DNA of 64,000 nt from Anoplopoma fimbria (lineage: Eukaryota > Chordata > Actinopteri > Perciformes > Anoplopomatidae): contig NC_072458.1 in the NCBI RefSeq assembly GCF_027596085.1, positions 22,663,562-22,727,561 of the forward strand, given 5' to 3'. How positions within the stretch are numbered: position 1 is the stretch's first letter; each line of letters begins with the position of its first letter. This document shows, piece by piece, positions 1-13,000 of this stretch. Made by a program: the position numbers and the translations under genes. The notes beneath the pieces were generated by a model. The model was not told the origin of the DNA and did no database searches. It worked only from the letters and a program-made list of their open reading frames with translations.

Positions 1-912
1 TTAGTAAGCGTCATGACTTACCAGAAGTAGGCTAATATATAGGGATCTAGTTAATCCCCGAGATGACACGTCATAAGATCAGGGTCCCCCTCTCATCCTC
101 CAATAGGAGTCCACTGTGTGCTGCCCAAGGGTTCCTGTTACTCATGTCTCCAAAGTACCAGTCAGTTTGTTCAATTTTTATAGAAATACTTCATTTATTA
201 GTCCACCAATAATCAGCCCTACTGTATACAGCCTGTATATGATATGTATGTTCTATTTGATCTACCTGTATATTAGTGTAAATGTGTTTTCTGTACGAGT
301 CTCTGTTTTAATCTCTTTCACAGATGAGCATGAATCAGCCTTTTCATTCATAAGTCAGAGCTCCTCTCTGCTGAACTCATATCAGTCCTAATCACCAAAT
401 ATATGGAAAGAGAAAAGAGGCTCTACATTTTGGTTATCTCCTTTTTTTTACTTTTGTAATATTAAGGACTAATAATAATACAAAAATAAATGAAAAATGA
501 TGATTATTATTATCATTTTATACCTGGAATTTCTGGTTGAATACATCCTTGTTGCATTATAACACCTGGTTTCCATGAAGGGGGGGATAATCTGATTATC
601 TACATTTTGGTCCTCAGTTGTAAATATTGTTTTATTTTAATACATATTTTGAATTTGGATGTGTTTAGTTCTTTTTTCAATATTGAAATAGACTCCTATA
701 CTAATATCGTATACCTATCTGCGATGTATTGATATCACAGTGGTAAAAAGACGAAACAAACCCAACTAATGTTAAATATCAATGGAAGTGTTTTAGGAGT
801 GAAATCCTATAATGTTTTTAAACAGATTTAAATGTGAGGCGTCATGTTTTTCACATTATACAAAGTGTACTCAAGCTGCTGCTCGGTTGGTTTGGATGAA
901 TCCATATATGAT

Positions 913-952
<40 letters not shown>

Positions 953-1540
953 TCTACTGTGTGTGTAGGATTGATAAATGGCAGTTTTTGGCGCTACCTA
1001 GTGGTAGGAAAGGGTTTTCCACCAGAATAAAATGTTGAATGAACCAGGTGCCATCTTGTGCACAAACGATGCCATTACTTTTCATTTCATTTCACAAATG
1101 TACATAATAACTTTAGTTAATTTAAAACGTAGGGTTCCTCATCGATGTTAAAGACTTTCCCAGAACACGGGCCTCAGATTTGTGAAAAAGTTTCAAATGT
1201 GATCATAAACATTCTTAGTAATGCGATGAATAACAGCACTGTCACAACACTGTCAGGAAATATGGAAATTAACAGTACAGTGAATGTTTTTCCTCTGTTA
1301 TTGGAGTGCTGCAAAAAAAATAGTGCCTATTTTTCCACAAAGTGGTAAAAAGGTTTTGTTACGTTTCGTCAGAGGCTGAACCACCACCAGACATTATCAT
1401 TTACTTATTTTTGATTAAACACTTTTGTTGCCCAAACCTTTAACCACAAATTCAAAGTTGATTGGTTTACAAATTTTATTTAGAAAAAGTACATTTTTTA
1501 AAACCCACAGTGATCAAACGAGACATGTGCAAAGGAGTCA
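1..1540. other. gene-free AT-rich stretch
   Basis: No coding region or recognisable element seen beyond short random open frames. It contains a (TA)n run at 915-951. Confidence 0.6.
915..951. repeat. (TA)n microsatellite
   Basis: About 18 uninterrupted TA dinucleotides. Confidence 0.95.
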
Positions 1541-2250
1541 AATTACATTACATTACATTACATTACAGTCATTTAGCAGACGCTTTTATCCAAAGCGACT
1601 TACAGGAAGTGTATTCAACATAGGTATTCAAGAGAACTACTAGTCACCAGAAGTCATAAGTGCATCTCCTTTCTTAAACAAGCATCTTAAAGCATAAACC
1701 AGAGCAAAAGTATAGTGCAGAGGCAAATTACTACGAAAACAATAATTGCAACAGACTAATACGAATATAATAAGTGCTACAAACTACTACGAATAGGATA
1801 AGTGCAGTAAACTAATACGAATTCAATAAGTGCAGCGAACTGATACGAATACAGTAAGTGCAACAGACTAATATGAATGCAATAAGTGCTACGAGGAAGG
1901 CTCAGGGTAGTACTTCTTGAAGAGGTGAGGTTAAAGATGTGAGTTTTCAGCCTGCGCCCACCAAGATGGGCAGTGACTCTGCTGTCCTGAGGTCAGTGGG
2001 GAGTTCATTCCTCCACTGAGGGGCCAGGACAGAAAAAAGCTGTGACCGGGTGGATCGGCTGCAGGGACCTCTGAGCGACGGGGCAACCAGTCGCCCCAAG
2101 GCAGCAGAGCGGAGTGGTCGGGCGGGGGTGTAGGGCTTGACCAAGGCCTGGAGATAGGAAGGAGCTGTTCCTCTCACTGCCCTGTAGGCACCAGAGTCTG
2201 TAACTGGAAGCTCTTACAGGGAGCCAGTGTAGAGAACGGAGAAGGGAAGT
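1541..2250 (-). mobile_element. L2-clade LINE, 5'-truncated 3' end
   Basis: Read on the minus strand: the C-terminal ORF2 piece ([20 protein letters not shown], stop-free to about 1947), the 3' UTR with degenerate 30-bp repeats, then a tail ending in AAAGCGTCTGCTAAATGACT and (TGTAA)n. It is nearly identical to the 3' part of the long copy at 38.7-41.5 kb and keeps about 23 bp of coding sequence deleted there. Confidence 0.85.
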
Positions 2251-4156
2251 TGAACTCAGATGAACTCAGCTTTTGGCACTGCCGACTGGCAACCACACCA
2301 CTTGCTCACCATGGGCTGAGAGAGTGGGATATATGAGATTAGTGAGGTCACGGCACCTGGGAGTGACCCACTGTCTACGTGACCACAGACAGAAATAGGA
2401 TGCAGACACATGGTAGTCAGTACAAACAAATTACTGACCCGTACAAGTACACGCTGGAGAAGTCTGGCTTGAAAAAGTCGCCCTGTTACCTTCGTTCGCC
2501 CGACGGCAGTGGTTAAGGACCTACCTACTGATTGCTCATTGTCTGCCAGGAGTGTAAGCCACTCCCCCTAGCAGTTAAGAGGACAATTGACCTATTGAAA
2601 CTAAAGCACACCTCTCAAAGCAGTTCCTGATTACAGCAACAGCACAGACAACAGAATCAGCAACAAACACTAAAACTTAAGCAGGCTTGGTGCAGTTAAG
2701 AGCAACTTATAAAAGCAAGAACAATATACTTAGTCTATCCTAGCAGAATGAAGTAGTTCAGTATCCCTCCAGAAGTCAAATCACGCCTCAATCAAAGAAC
2801 AATCCCATAAGAAAAAGACAGAAGGTCATCTCTTGAGATATTTAGAGAAGCAACTCAAGTGCCAATGTTGAGCATGAAAACATGCCAAAAAAGATGGTGA
2901 TCATGGGAAATGTTATTCCAGAGTTTAACACAGCTGCTGAGTTCATACTTAGGTTAGATTTAAAAAAAAAAAAAAAAAATGAAAAAAAAAAAAAACCTGC
3001 ACCACAAACTTTCCCTGTCGGTCTATGATATATTTTATGGAGTCCTACGGCCTTTTATCATATTGGGGAGAATCCCTTTTACACATTTTAATCTCATATC
3101 CATCCATGCCTTCAGGGCGAGGAGTTGTTGCTTTAAACAGCGTTTCAATAATGAATAATAAATCAGAGAGAGAGGAGGGAATCCTGATGCAACTCAGAAC
3201 ATGTTTAAGAGGCAAGACTGTGTATATAAGCGCTGGTCTGCAGGTGTGCTGTCTGCAGCCATGGTAACAGCGTTTCTTTTCCCATTTGCTGCTTTTGCTC
3301 AGTTAGATAAACAAAATTGATGAGTTTCTTATGAAGTGAAGAACGGAAATTCTGGCGACCGTCCCGTATCCTGATTACTTTCACCACTTTCACTCTGACC
3401 TCAGCTCCACTTTCACTTTCTCCTCTGTTCCCTCTGCTGTGATCCTCCAGCTCATCCATTGGATATCACACAGCAGTGGGAGTTAAGGAGGGTAACAGGT
3501 GGGAACACTAGGTGCTTTGTGGATAAAGAAAACTGGAGCCACTGATGGGGATTTCTACTTTCTAAATGACTAAGTGGAAAAAATGTCCTAAACCAAAGCT
3601 CTTCAAGTCAATTTGCTCACTTCTTTTAATGACATTAAGTAAAGATTTTAAGTTCTGCGTTAATAAGTGAATCATTACCACTCAAACCTTTAAACCAGAA
3701 CTGGTAAACAACCAAACGCTTATTAAAATGTCCCGAAAACCACTTAGGATGATTTGTGTGCTCGTCAAACACGTAGCAATTAGCCGATTTCGGTGTTTAA
3801 GTCATTATGTCGGTGCTTCCAGATGTAAGTGGATACTGTTTTTCTAATGAAAAAAAAGATTATAGTTGTTCTAATGGTTTTTTTCTTATTGTTCCATTCA
3901 AACTAATAAATGTGCATTTCTGTAACTTTGTGATACCGGAAGTCTTTTTTAATTATTTGCATCACTATTTCTGTCACTTTTCACGTGAACGTCTTAAAGG
4001 GGAGACTGTGATCTCCATATTCAACCTGCCGTCTCCTTCCTCTCCAGTATGGATGGCTTTTCAAGTATGGTTGATCGAATCAGCCATAAACACATTGTAC
4101 AAACTCTTATATGTACTCATATATGCATGTCACTTTGGTGCGTTAGCATGCTAACA
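2251..4156. other. intergenic, no gene recognised
   Basis: A-rich run at about 2961-2995. Short open frames lack recognisable motifs. Confidence 0.5.
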
Positions 4157-4189
4157 TTTGGCAATTGGAGCCTCAGTTATTAAGTTATT

Positions 4190-4470
4190 AAGGAAAGGCT
4201 GTTCTCATACACTGTTCGTAGCTATACCTACGAAAACTAATGCACTGTAATCCAAGAAATCGTGGTTGGGGGGGGTCCAGACACATCAGACTTTCATCCA
4301 GGAGACTGCTGTTCTTGTCATGTGTGAACCCAGAAGACAATTTAGGTTTTTCGGTCACCTAACTTTCGTACTGAAGTATAGCCACTTCTGTAGTTATTTG
4401 AACCCAAACCACTGTCTTACCTGGTTTGTTGTAAAAATGCTGTATTTATTAAAGGTGTGGAACAAATTTC
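4190..4470. repeat. unclassified dispersed repeat (GTTCGTAGCTATACCTACGAA family)
   Basis: Shares the end GTTCTCATACACTGTTCGTA and the body (ACTTTCATCCAGGAGAC, AACCCAAACCACTGTCTTAC) with copies near 22.1, 29.5, 32.6, 36.9 and 45.3 kb. No protein-coding part seen. Confidence 0.55.
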
Positions 4471-4756
4471 ATGTCTATGAGAGGTTTAACTCACAACCAC
4501 ACCTCCTGGTGGAGCTACAGGAGAAGTCAGAGGTTCACTAAAGGTGGCAGACTCATTCCTCTGGAGCTCTTAAATCATTTAACCAAATTTCATGGATATT
4601 TGTACAATATCGTTAAGCTTTTTCACTCAAAATCAAACATGTAAACCTCGTAGTGGTACATATTATTAGAAATCATCTAAAGTTAAAGCTACTATGAGGG
4701 ACTTTTGTTTTGTGTTGATTTTGGCGGTGCCTGTGGACAAAAGTGGTAGTGTTTCT

Positions 4757-4864
4757 GGATCTGGGTCTGTCCACGGTGGACTGGTCTCTGCTGGATCTGG
4801 GTCTGTCCACGGTGGACTGGTCTCTGCTGGATCTGGGTCTGTCCACGGTGGACTGGTCTCTGCT
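4757..4864. repeat. 36-bp minisatellite, three exact units
   Basis: The unit starts GGATCTGGGTCTGTCCACGG. Because 36 is divisible by three, open frames run through it on both strands; these are not taken as genes. Confidence 0.95.
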
Positions 4865-4994
4865 GGAGGCCCCGCTGGAGTCCGAGCAGAAGGAGTTTCT
4901 GGTGAACCTGCATGATTTAACCTGATTTCTCCAGAAATTGTTTTTTGTGCGCAATGGAAAAAGTTCAACAAGGTACTTATAGATGACCTTCATT

Positions 4995-7079
4995 TGTGTA
5001 GACTGCCGCTGACTTCATCTCCAAATAAACACCATAGTGACGCCTTGAATGCAGAGTAATAAAACAAACCGAACAACCATTCATAAGTGGTCCGACTGTA
5101 CCTGACCTCACTGTGTAACCACAGATGGCATGCAGTCAACATCACTGAAAGCTTTTTCTAGACGTTGTGTGAGCAGCTTGCATTGGCAAGACAATGAGCA
5201 ATCAGTAAAGCCTCATATAATGCTGCTTAATGAGAGGCGTCATGGGTGGACTGCATCCCTTTCCTGGCAAAAGATGATGACTAATGGAGCGCATTGATTC
5301 AGCTTATCGTTTTTTGAACGTCTAAGGAGATGAAGGATGTCAGATATTAGAGGATACAGTGGTGAGTATGGAGGTATGGGGTAAATATATTCATGTTTTA
5401 ATCAAGGAAGATAAATAAATAAATAGAAAAACAAATAAATAGGAAATAAAGAACATTCCTCATTTAAGGAAGCAAGGAAAAACTAAATAAATAATTAAAT
5501 GAGTTCCTCAGGATAGAATATAAAATGAACCCTTATTTATTATCACATGAATACATTTATATATCTATGTATGTCCCTATATGTCTAACCCAATATAGAA
5601 ATGAATTTCCTTATCAAATAAAATAAAATAAAAAATAAAATAAAATAAATGCAGAAATAATTTAAAACTGTAATTAATAAAAAAATGGAAATGAATCAAT
5701 TGGCAAAATATGTAGTGACACAAATAATTACGAAGATGAATATTAAAACAAAGGAAAATGTAGAAAATGAAATAACAAAATCGATTAATACAATTTTAAA
5801 TATATTTATTAGAAGTAATGTTATTATTTTTTCTATTTGACTTAATTTGTACATATATATATATATATATTTGTCACTTTTGGCCTTTCATAGCTAAGAA
5901 GCTTAAAGTTTTGAACACAAGGTTACATGGTACCAATAAAGTGTCATAAAGCATCAGTTATAGTAATCCATCCATGTCACGTATATAATATACAGTATGC
6001 AATATTAAAACAATAAAAGCAGGGATTGTTTATAGTATTTTGCTAATTAAATGTACTTTGTGGAGAAATAGGGTATTTTCTACCATTAGTTTCTACTACT
6101 TTTACTTTTAAAGGTGACCCACGGGAGGATGACGAGGATTCCATGCATGCCCATATCTGGTCTGTGACTGTCTGTCACCTCCATCTGTTTTTACAGCACT
6201 GTCTGGTTTCCCTCTTTGTTTTAGAAATAAAAAGCAGGGGGAAAACCAGCTAAATCCCAGCCTGACCAGCCGACGTCCGGTTTTGCTTTTAGTTGCCGCC
6301 TGGCTCAAACGCCCCCACAGTTTGCTCAGAGGCTCAGTGATGAAAGCAAATCCTTGTTTTAAGATGACTGTCGTGTTGAGAGCAACAAGAGCCTTCCTGC
6401 TCTAGTTTTGTGACGAGAGACAACCGATGTTGGTCATACTTGATCTACGAGAAAGCTGCAGCTGCAGGTAAACAACAGGTAAACAAATACCGTCGTCATT
6501 CCTTTTAGTCTTGGAGGGATTTCCTGTTTTAGAGAAAGCTTTGTAATCCCTGCATATAGACATGCTGTAGATGTATACACTCAAAAATACAGACTCTATT
6601 CTCACACTTTACCACCAAAAAAACCAGACCTCATAAAACGTTTCACAATCAAAAATAATAGTTCCTACCGGCGATTACCTGAAGCTGTTCTGTCCTGAGG
6701 TGCTGAAAGGACAGCAGTCGAACAGGAGGACAGCAGAAGGCTGGCAAATAACAGGAAATCTCAATTATTTCCACATTGGCTCCATGTTTTTATTTAGTGA
6801 TTGATTGATCTTATTCGCTCACAGCCATGTGTGGAGAAAAACAGTGTCTCCTTGAAACGTTTATACCTTTGTTTTTAGCAACAGCAAACACATTTTCAAG
6901 GAAAAGTAATGCTGTTTAAAGAGGAAACGTTATTGCAATTCGATTTTTTTTTTGCTATTGGACATTCTTTTTCAACAACAACAATGGATCAATATGTCAA
7001 CAACAACAATATTAAACTTTTATAATGGTCATGTTCAGGCACTCACTTGGCTAAAAAATAGGGAAATATTAATAATAAT
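4995..7079. other. AT-rich intergenic stretch
   Basis: Runs of AAATAAA-type sequence and a short (TA)n near 5853-5870. No gene or complete element recognised. Confidence 0.5.
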
Positions 7080-7082
7080 TAA

Positions 7083-7236
7083 GCCTTTATTAGTCCCACA
7101 ATGGGGAAATTCGGTGCAATTTTGGGGTTAGGTGTCTCGCTCAAGGACACCTCGGCATGTTGCCTGTAGAGGGGTCCGAACCACTGACCTTGTGGTTGCG
7201 GGTCAAGCGCTCTACCTCATGTGCCACAGCCGCCCC
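7083..7236 (-). mobile_element. tRNA-derived SINE
   Basis: Read on the minus strand it starts GGGGCGGCTGTGGC, with an A-box-like GGTAGAGCG and a B-box GGTTCGGACCC. A GAGACACCTAACCCC body and the tail CCCCATTGTGGGACTAATAA follow. Confidence 0.75.
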
Positions 7237-9052
7237 AATATTGTTGTGTAAAAGTCTGCAACTGTTGCACGTTACCATGAAACTCGAATCACAGCTGAGG
7301 GGTTATGGGAATGTAATTAGTTTTGCAGGATCATAAACCAAAGAATGTGACAAATGAACATTTTCACCTGATGATGGCGCTGGATTTAAAGTTAGCCATA
7401 GACATATACACTGCTAAACTGTTTACCAGAGGGAACTCAAATTCACTCCTTTGCAAAAAAGAAACTAAATAAAATATCTGACAGTAGCTCTAGGCTATAG
7501 CACAGTTTACCTCATACAGTCCTCTGCCTGCAAGAATGTATTCAAACAGGTTATACGATTTATCATTTATCTCTCTGAGCTCAGGTTTCTGGTATCATGC
7601 ATGAACACTTGAATACAATGCCTTTGTTAGTGTTATTAGTAAAAACCTGTGCTTCTGCTACAACAAGTCAAAATGAAACCTCTGGGTCTCATCGCTATCT
7701 GTTTCCAAATCACGCTTCCTCCTCCTGTCTTTCGCTTCTCCATTTGTCTTTTTCCTCAGAGCTTCTGGCCAGAAAACCCAGGTGTATCCTCTGCGAAAGT
7801 CTATTATGAAACTCCAGGCAGCTGTCCACTCATTGATTGGTCGCTACAGCTGATCTGATGGGCCTGTAAAAGCAGTGGGCTTCTGGGGAAATCCCATTAC
7901 GCCACTATACTGACACTGTTTCTCTCCATTCATCATCAAAAAGATATGCACAGTACAAATGTAATTATGCATCAAAAATAACTAATGCATATATCATAGA
8001 TGCATGATTTTCACACGTTTCGTATGTATCTACTGAGTAAACAAAATATGCACAGTACTGGACAACTTGTACTCTGATACACGTACATATTAGTAATGAA
8101 AACTGAAAAGATTTACAGATTCTAAAGTTCTGACATCCACTAAAGTAAACTGTTGAGTGTTAACTATGTAGGGAACAGTTCATTTATTTTATTTTATTGT
8201 ATTTAACCTTTATTTAACCAGGATAATCACATTGAGTTTATGAATCTCTTTTACAAAGATTTTTTCTAAATGTGAAACCTCTCACCAACAACTGAACTAC
8301 AGATTCATCTCAACTAGTTATGACTAGTTGGAACAACTACACTTGGCATCTACTAAACCCATTGAATGTCCCATAGTACAATCTTTGAAAAAGGATGACA
8401 ATAATTGCACTGCTTGAGGTTAAATACGCTTTGTCATCCAAACATTTGAGACCGAATGAGACAAACATATCAATTTCAATTGTCTCTTATCCATTACGCA
8501 GAAACCCCCCCTTATTACCCTGATGGCTTTAATCTCAGATCTTTTTCCCACATCGGTCTTCAAATTCTCACAACATGAGTGTTATCCATTATAATAAGTG
8601 CTTGCAGAGATTCTACCTCGAACTAAGAGGTTTTCTTAATAAAAACGCTGAGTAGGTCTGCGGTGCCGTGGGAGACTTAATGCTTCAAAGCTAAAGGTTC
8701 TCTCCAACCTGATTCCAATGACGATGAAATAAAATCCTTTATTAGTCCCGCAGCGGGGAGATTTACAGGATTACAGCAGCAAAGAGGATAGCGCAAAACA
8801 AGAGACATAGTAAATAAAAACCAAAATCACAAGATCAAAATAAGTATTCACAGATGTCATTGGTCGACACTGATACCAACAATGGAAAAAAATAAATCAG
8901 TCTTTTCCTACTTTAATGGAGCTGAAACAATAGTTTAAAATAAGAAATGTTTGCAGAATTACATGTTTACCGCAAGAGGTTATTCTACAGTATTAATGTG
9001 TTCACTTGACGACCATTTTCCAAACTTAAAAATTCTGTTCTCAGCTTCCTAC
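7237..9052. other. intergenic, no gene recognised
   Basis: Contains a retroelement-like tail at about 8726-8780 (CTTTATTAGTCCCGCAGCGG) and a TTTAACCTTTATTTAACCAGG fragment near 8200. Nothing else supported. Confidence 0.5.
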
Positions 9053-9166
9053 TTACATTACATTACATTACAGTCATTTAGCAGATGTTTTATCCAAAGT
9101 GACTTACAATAATTGTATTCAACATAGGTATTCAAGAGAACTACTTGTCACCAGAAGTCATAACTT
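9053..9166 (-). mobile_element. L2 3' tail fragment, diverged
   Basis: (TTACA)n then CAGTCATTTAGCAGATG and TTCAAGAGAACTACTTGTCA: the same 3' end as the other L2 copies, with more substitutions. Confidence 0.8.
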
Positions 9167-9595
9167 ATACTCATACTTCCTGCTCTGGTCTTGGAAGCAC
9201 ACTCTTGCATTGAAATATCTGCTTGTGCGTGGTTTTCCTTTAATTATGTTATAGAGACAGCTTCAAGATATGAGACTTTCTATGACATGTGTTGAATTTT
9301 CTTTGCACAGGACTAGATGTGACATTCAACACAAATGTTGTCTGCTCAGTGTACCTTATCTGCACATCCCTAATAAATCAAATACAATAAAACAAAAACA
9401 AATGGAATTGCTTGTTAGTCATTTATCTTGGGTAGTTGGCTCCATTCCTCTATGTACAAACAATCAGATACATTTAAATGAAATTGCCATATCAAAATCC
9501 CTCTTTCCTCTGGGGCATGGTGGACTGGTCCAACAAACACAGGACTTTCACCCAGGAGAACACTGTGTGAAACCAAAAGTAAATGTTGACTAGTT

Positions 9596-9601
9596 TTTAT
9601 T
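9596..9601 (-). promoter_or_regulatory. enpp1 candidate polyadenylation signal
   Basis: AATAAA on the minus strand, 258 nt past the enpp1 stop codon. It is the first canonical hexamer I see downstream. The 3' end itself is inferred. Confidence 0.5.
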
Positions 9602-9858
9602 AACAGTGACTGCTGTAATACACTCTCAATCTCATCTCATCCTCACTGTGGGAAATAACTAAAATACAGATTACAAAACAAAATCAACAGATAACAATCA
9701 CGACAATAGGAATATAATAATAAGAAGAAAATAATACAAACGGTTTCAAGTTGAAAATAAAATAAATAAACGATGTCACTTTGTTTGATAATTAATACAT
9801 TCAGTCCAGTGTTTACAAAGTGATAACACAATTTAAGACTACCTTAAAAAGTGCAATT

Positions 9859-10032
9859 TCACTGTTTTCTGTGAATGGCAGCTGTGGGGCGGGTCTTCAT
9901 CCTCAGCAGCTCCGCGATTGGTCGATTGCTGCCCTGGTAAAAATCCAATCCTGTGATCCACTCGACGTCTCTGACTCGTGACTGATGGAACCACATGAGG
10001 TCTTCAACCCAATCAGTTTCGGCTTGTGTGCT
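9859..10032 (-). CDS. enpp1: enpp1 exon 25 (C-terminus and stop)
   Basis: Residues 811-867, then TGA at 9861-9859. [20 protein letters not shown] and GLDFYQ are typical. After LLRMKT, however, the sequence reads [10 protein letters not shown] instead of the usual H/Y-L-P-T-F ending of ENPP1/ENPP3. Confidence 0.9.
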   Translation of the reverse strand, partial: STQAETDWVEDLMWFHQSRVRDVEWITGLDFYQGSNRPIAELLRMKTRPTAAIHRKQ

Positions 10033-13000
10033 CTGTCAATGCAAAATAAAAAGTGACAAAACAATATTTTAAATTTGGACAACCGTCAACTTATCTGTTT
10101 ATGTTGGTGTGTCTCCAAGTGAGACACACCAACATTTCTTCTTTCCGTTGCTTCTTGTTCTCAATGGTAACTTCCTAAATGACATCTGGAATTAGATACA
10201 TGAAGACATACACAGATACATACTGTATTTGCATTCTTTTCAATTCATGCATTTGTGAGTATTTGTAGTTGTGAAGTATTTATCATGTGGGGGAAAACAT
10301 TTTATGTTAGATATACCATTAAATTTACCGAGCACATTCAGGCTCCCTCATATCATTTTTTTTTAAGCACTAGCAGGATCAGAATTGTTCTCTTGTTCAT
10401 AGAAATGTTACGTCACTGTCCGTTTTAAAGGTTGTTTCATTGTTAAAAAGTAACCAGTGATGACCCGCAGACTAACAGAATGTTGTTTCTTTGTTATTAC
10501 TTTGAAGAGGCTTCACTCCTCGAGGGTCAGTACATGGGAACATCAATACCTCTATACACAGGAGCAGAAGACACTGCTGCTTTGTTCAGGAGCAGTCAGC
10601 CTGAATGGGAGCCAATAGGGAGGCAGTTTCATACTAAGTCATCAAAAGAGTTTCAGTTTATTTGTCTAGTCAGTGTGAGGTGTTTCTAGAGGAGGATTGT
10701 GAGCAGCTGGGTCAATGAGGTGTAAAAAGGTAATGTCTGACATCACGGTTTCTTACTTTGCAGCTTTCCAAGTTGTCCGGTCTGTGAGGCAACAGGAAGG
10801 ACACGGTCTGCAGCTCGCTGACGCAGGCCGACACCGGTACCGCCGAATCCCTGCAGCTAGTCAACACTGCAAAGATATGGGTGGGTATCGAGATGTTCGT
10901 GCCAGACACAAACCTGGAGTCACAACAAAGACACACAAAGCCTCATTCATCAGGAAACTTTCAGAGAAATTCAATGAAACTGGACTTTCCAGCCAAGACG
11001 GACAATGTGCTCTTCTAACATCCTCCACACTTCTGGTTTCAGGCTACACCAGATGTTGAAAAACAACAGCATGGTTGATGTTGGATAACCATGCTTCCGT
11101 TGGCTCACTTTCTTTCATCCCAAAGATGTCCAACGGGGTTGAAGACGGCTTTGATGCAGACCAGTCAAGTTCTTCCAAAGAAAACTTGTAAAACTCTTTA
11201 TTTATTTTCTTTTTCTACGCTGAGGCATTGTCTTGTGGAAAAAGGGCCAAACATAAACTGTTGATGTGATTAAAAGATCTGCTGTAGCGTTCAAGATTTA
11301 TTTAGGCAGCAACTTCATTTTTTTGAAAAGGTGTTGGCGTGAAATAACAAACAAAATGATAAATTTCCATCTGGAAAATCCCGTTCATCAGATTACAGCC
11401 CATTTTATTCAATTAATATAACTCGTAAGTTTGTGACTCCTGCATGAGTTTGTAACTGGTAATGGAAATGGAAAACACCCATTGGATGTTTGTCAAAAAT
11501 ACCTGTATCACTCTGCTAATGTAGCATGAATCATGTGTATTTCAGCTAGAGGATTAAAACTGTGACTAAACTGTTGACTGGAACTACTTTTATGCATGCC
11601 TGCCAGCCAATCATAAATAATATTTTTTGTGGCCGTTGTGTGATGTTGTAAAAAAAATCTGTTTTTGCACCCGAGTGACATGTGGAGTTCCCAAAGGGTC
11701 CATTCTCTGCCTCTTCTGTTCAGCATCTACATGCTCCCAGATGAGAAAAACAATGTCCTCATATTACTATAGACAAAGATACAACCAAAGACTGTTTTTG
11801 GTGTCAAATGTCTTTCTATATTACATTGTATTTTGTTCATGTCATGCCTTTTTATATTATATAAGGCACTTTGAATGTCCTTCTTGTTGAAAAGAGCAAC
11901 ACACAAGCAACCTTGCACAAATAACAAGCAGTCACAGTCGTTCTGTTTGTCCTCTCTCACCTCTTCTTCCATTTCTCTGTTTGTGTGAAAGAGCAAAAAG
12001 AAGCTGTCATAACTTTGCTGCCTTTTTTAATATCCTGTCTAGAGTTTTAAAGGTACACTGTCTAAACTATCCAAAGCTGACAGAGTGTCTACAGCAAACA
12101 GATGGGTGACATATGAAAGGAAAAACACTGCATCTTAAGAAGGTGACGCTCACATAAACCATTTCCTGTTTTGTCGACTGCTGTAAGGATGAAAAACCTT
12201 TTTCCTTTTAAACTCTGTGGATAAAGTCAAAACTTCACAGTGTTGCAGAGTCAAGGCTGCATATCTTTTAAAGGAAAAAGCTGTAAAAGTGGTAACGTTA
12301 ATAGTACGATCTTCGTGTGAAAACACAACTTACTGCTGGATCTGCCCAGGAGAGTCGTACTGGCCATCATAGTTGTAATCAAAGGCGGGACCCGTCACCA
12401 CGCTAATGCCGTTGTAAATAGAGGCATATTTCTTTAATAGGGTGCTCTGAAAGTAGTCCCAGATCTCTGAAACAGGAGAGGAGAAAAGATTACAGTCAAG
12501 GACAAAAAGGAAAGTTGTGCAGTTTATTGTTTTTGCCGCGATCTCTACCGGTAACTTACTCTTAAACTCGGGGTACATCGGCACCACATTACTCATTAGT
12601 AGAGCGTCGTACTGCTGGTCCACTGTCTCATTCAGATCTGCAAAAACACAACAACAATCAATGGGCCTCGTGCAAAAAAACATGGGTCTATACAGAAGCA
12701 TTCTTAAGTGGCTTCTACGAGTGAGATAGGAGAACTTGCCACATTCACAATTTTTCTTCTTTTTTCTCGTATTTGGAATTTTTTAGTCATGTGTAATAAG
12801 TCGGCTGTTATCCAAGTTTTTCGCAAATGGATCATATACTTCAAACTATAAAGCAAGTTTGATTTGACCCAATAGAAATCATACATTCTCTTGTTTGACG
12901 CATGTATGTTCAATGCAGTTCCTTTTATCTGCTTTACTAGAATTCAATTCACAGAACTGAAGGTGTCAGAGACAGGAAGTAAACAATCCATCTTAATATC

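Noticed and set aside
4673..4993. Overlapping open frames on both strands with repeated segments
   Set aside because: Created by a 36-bp tandem repeat (a multiple of three); no conserved motif.
7083..7236. Possible tRNA gene
   Set aside because: A- and B-box-like sequences belong to a SINE with a retroelement tail and no cloverleaf end.
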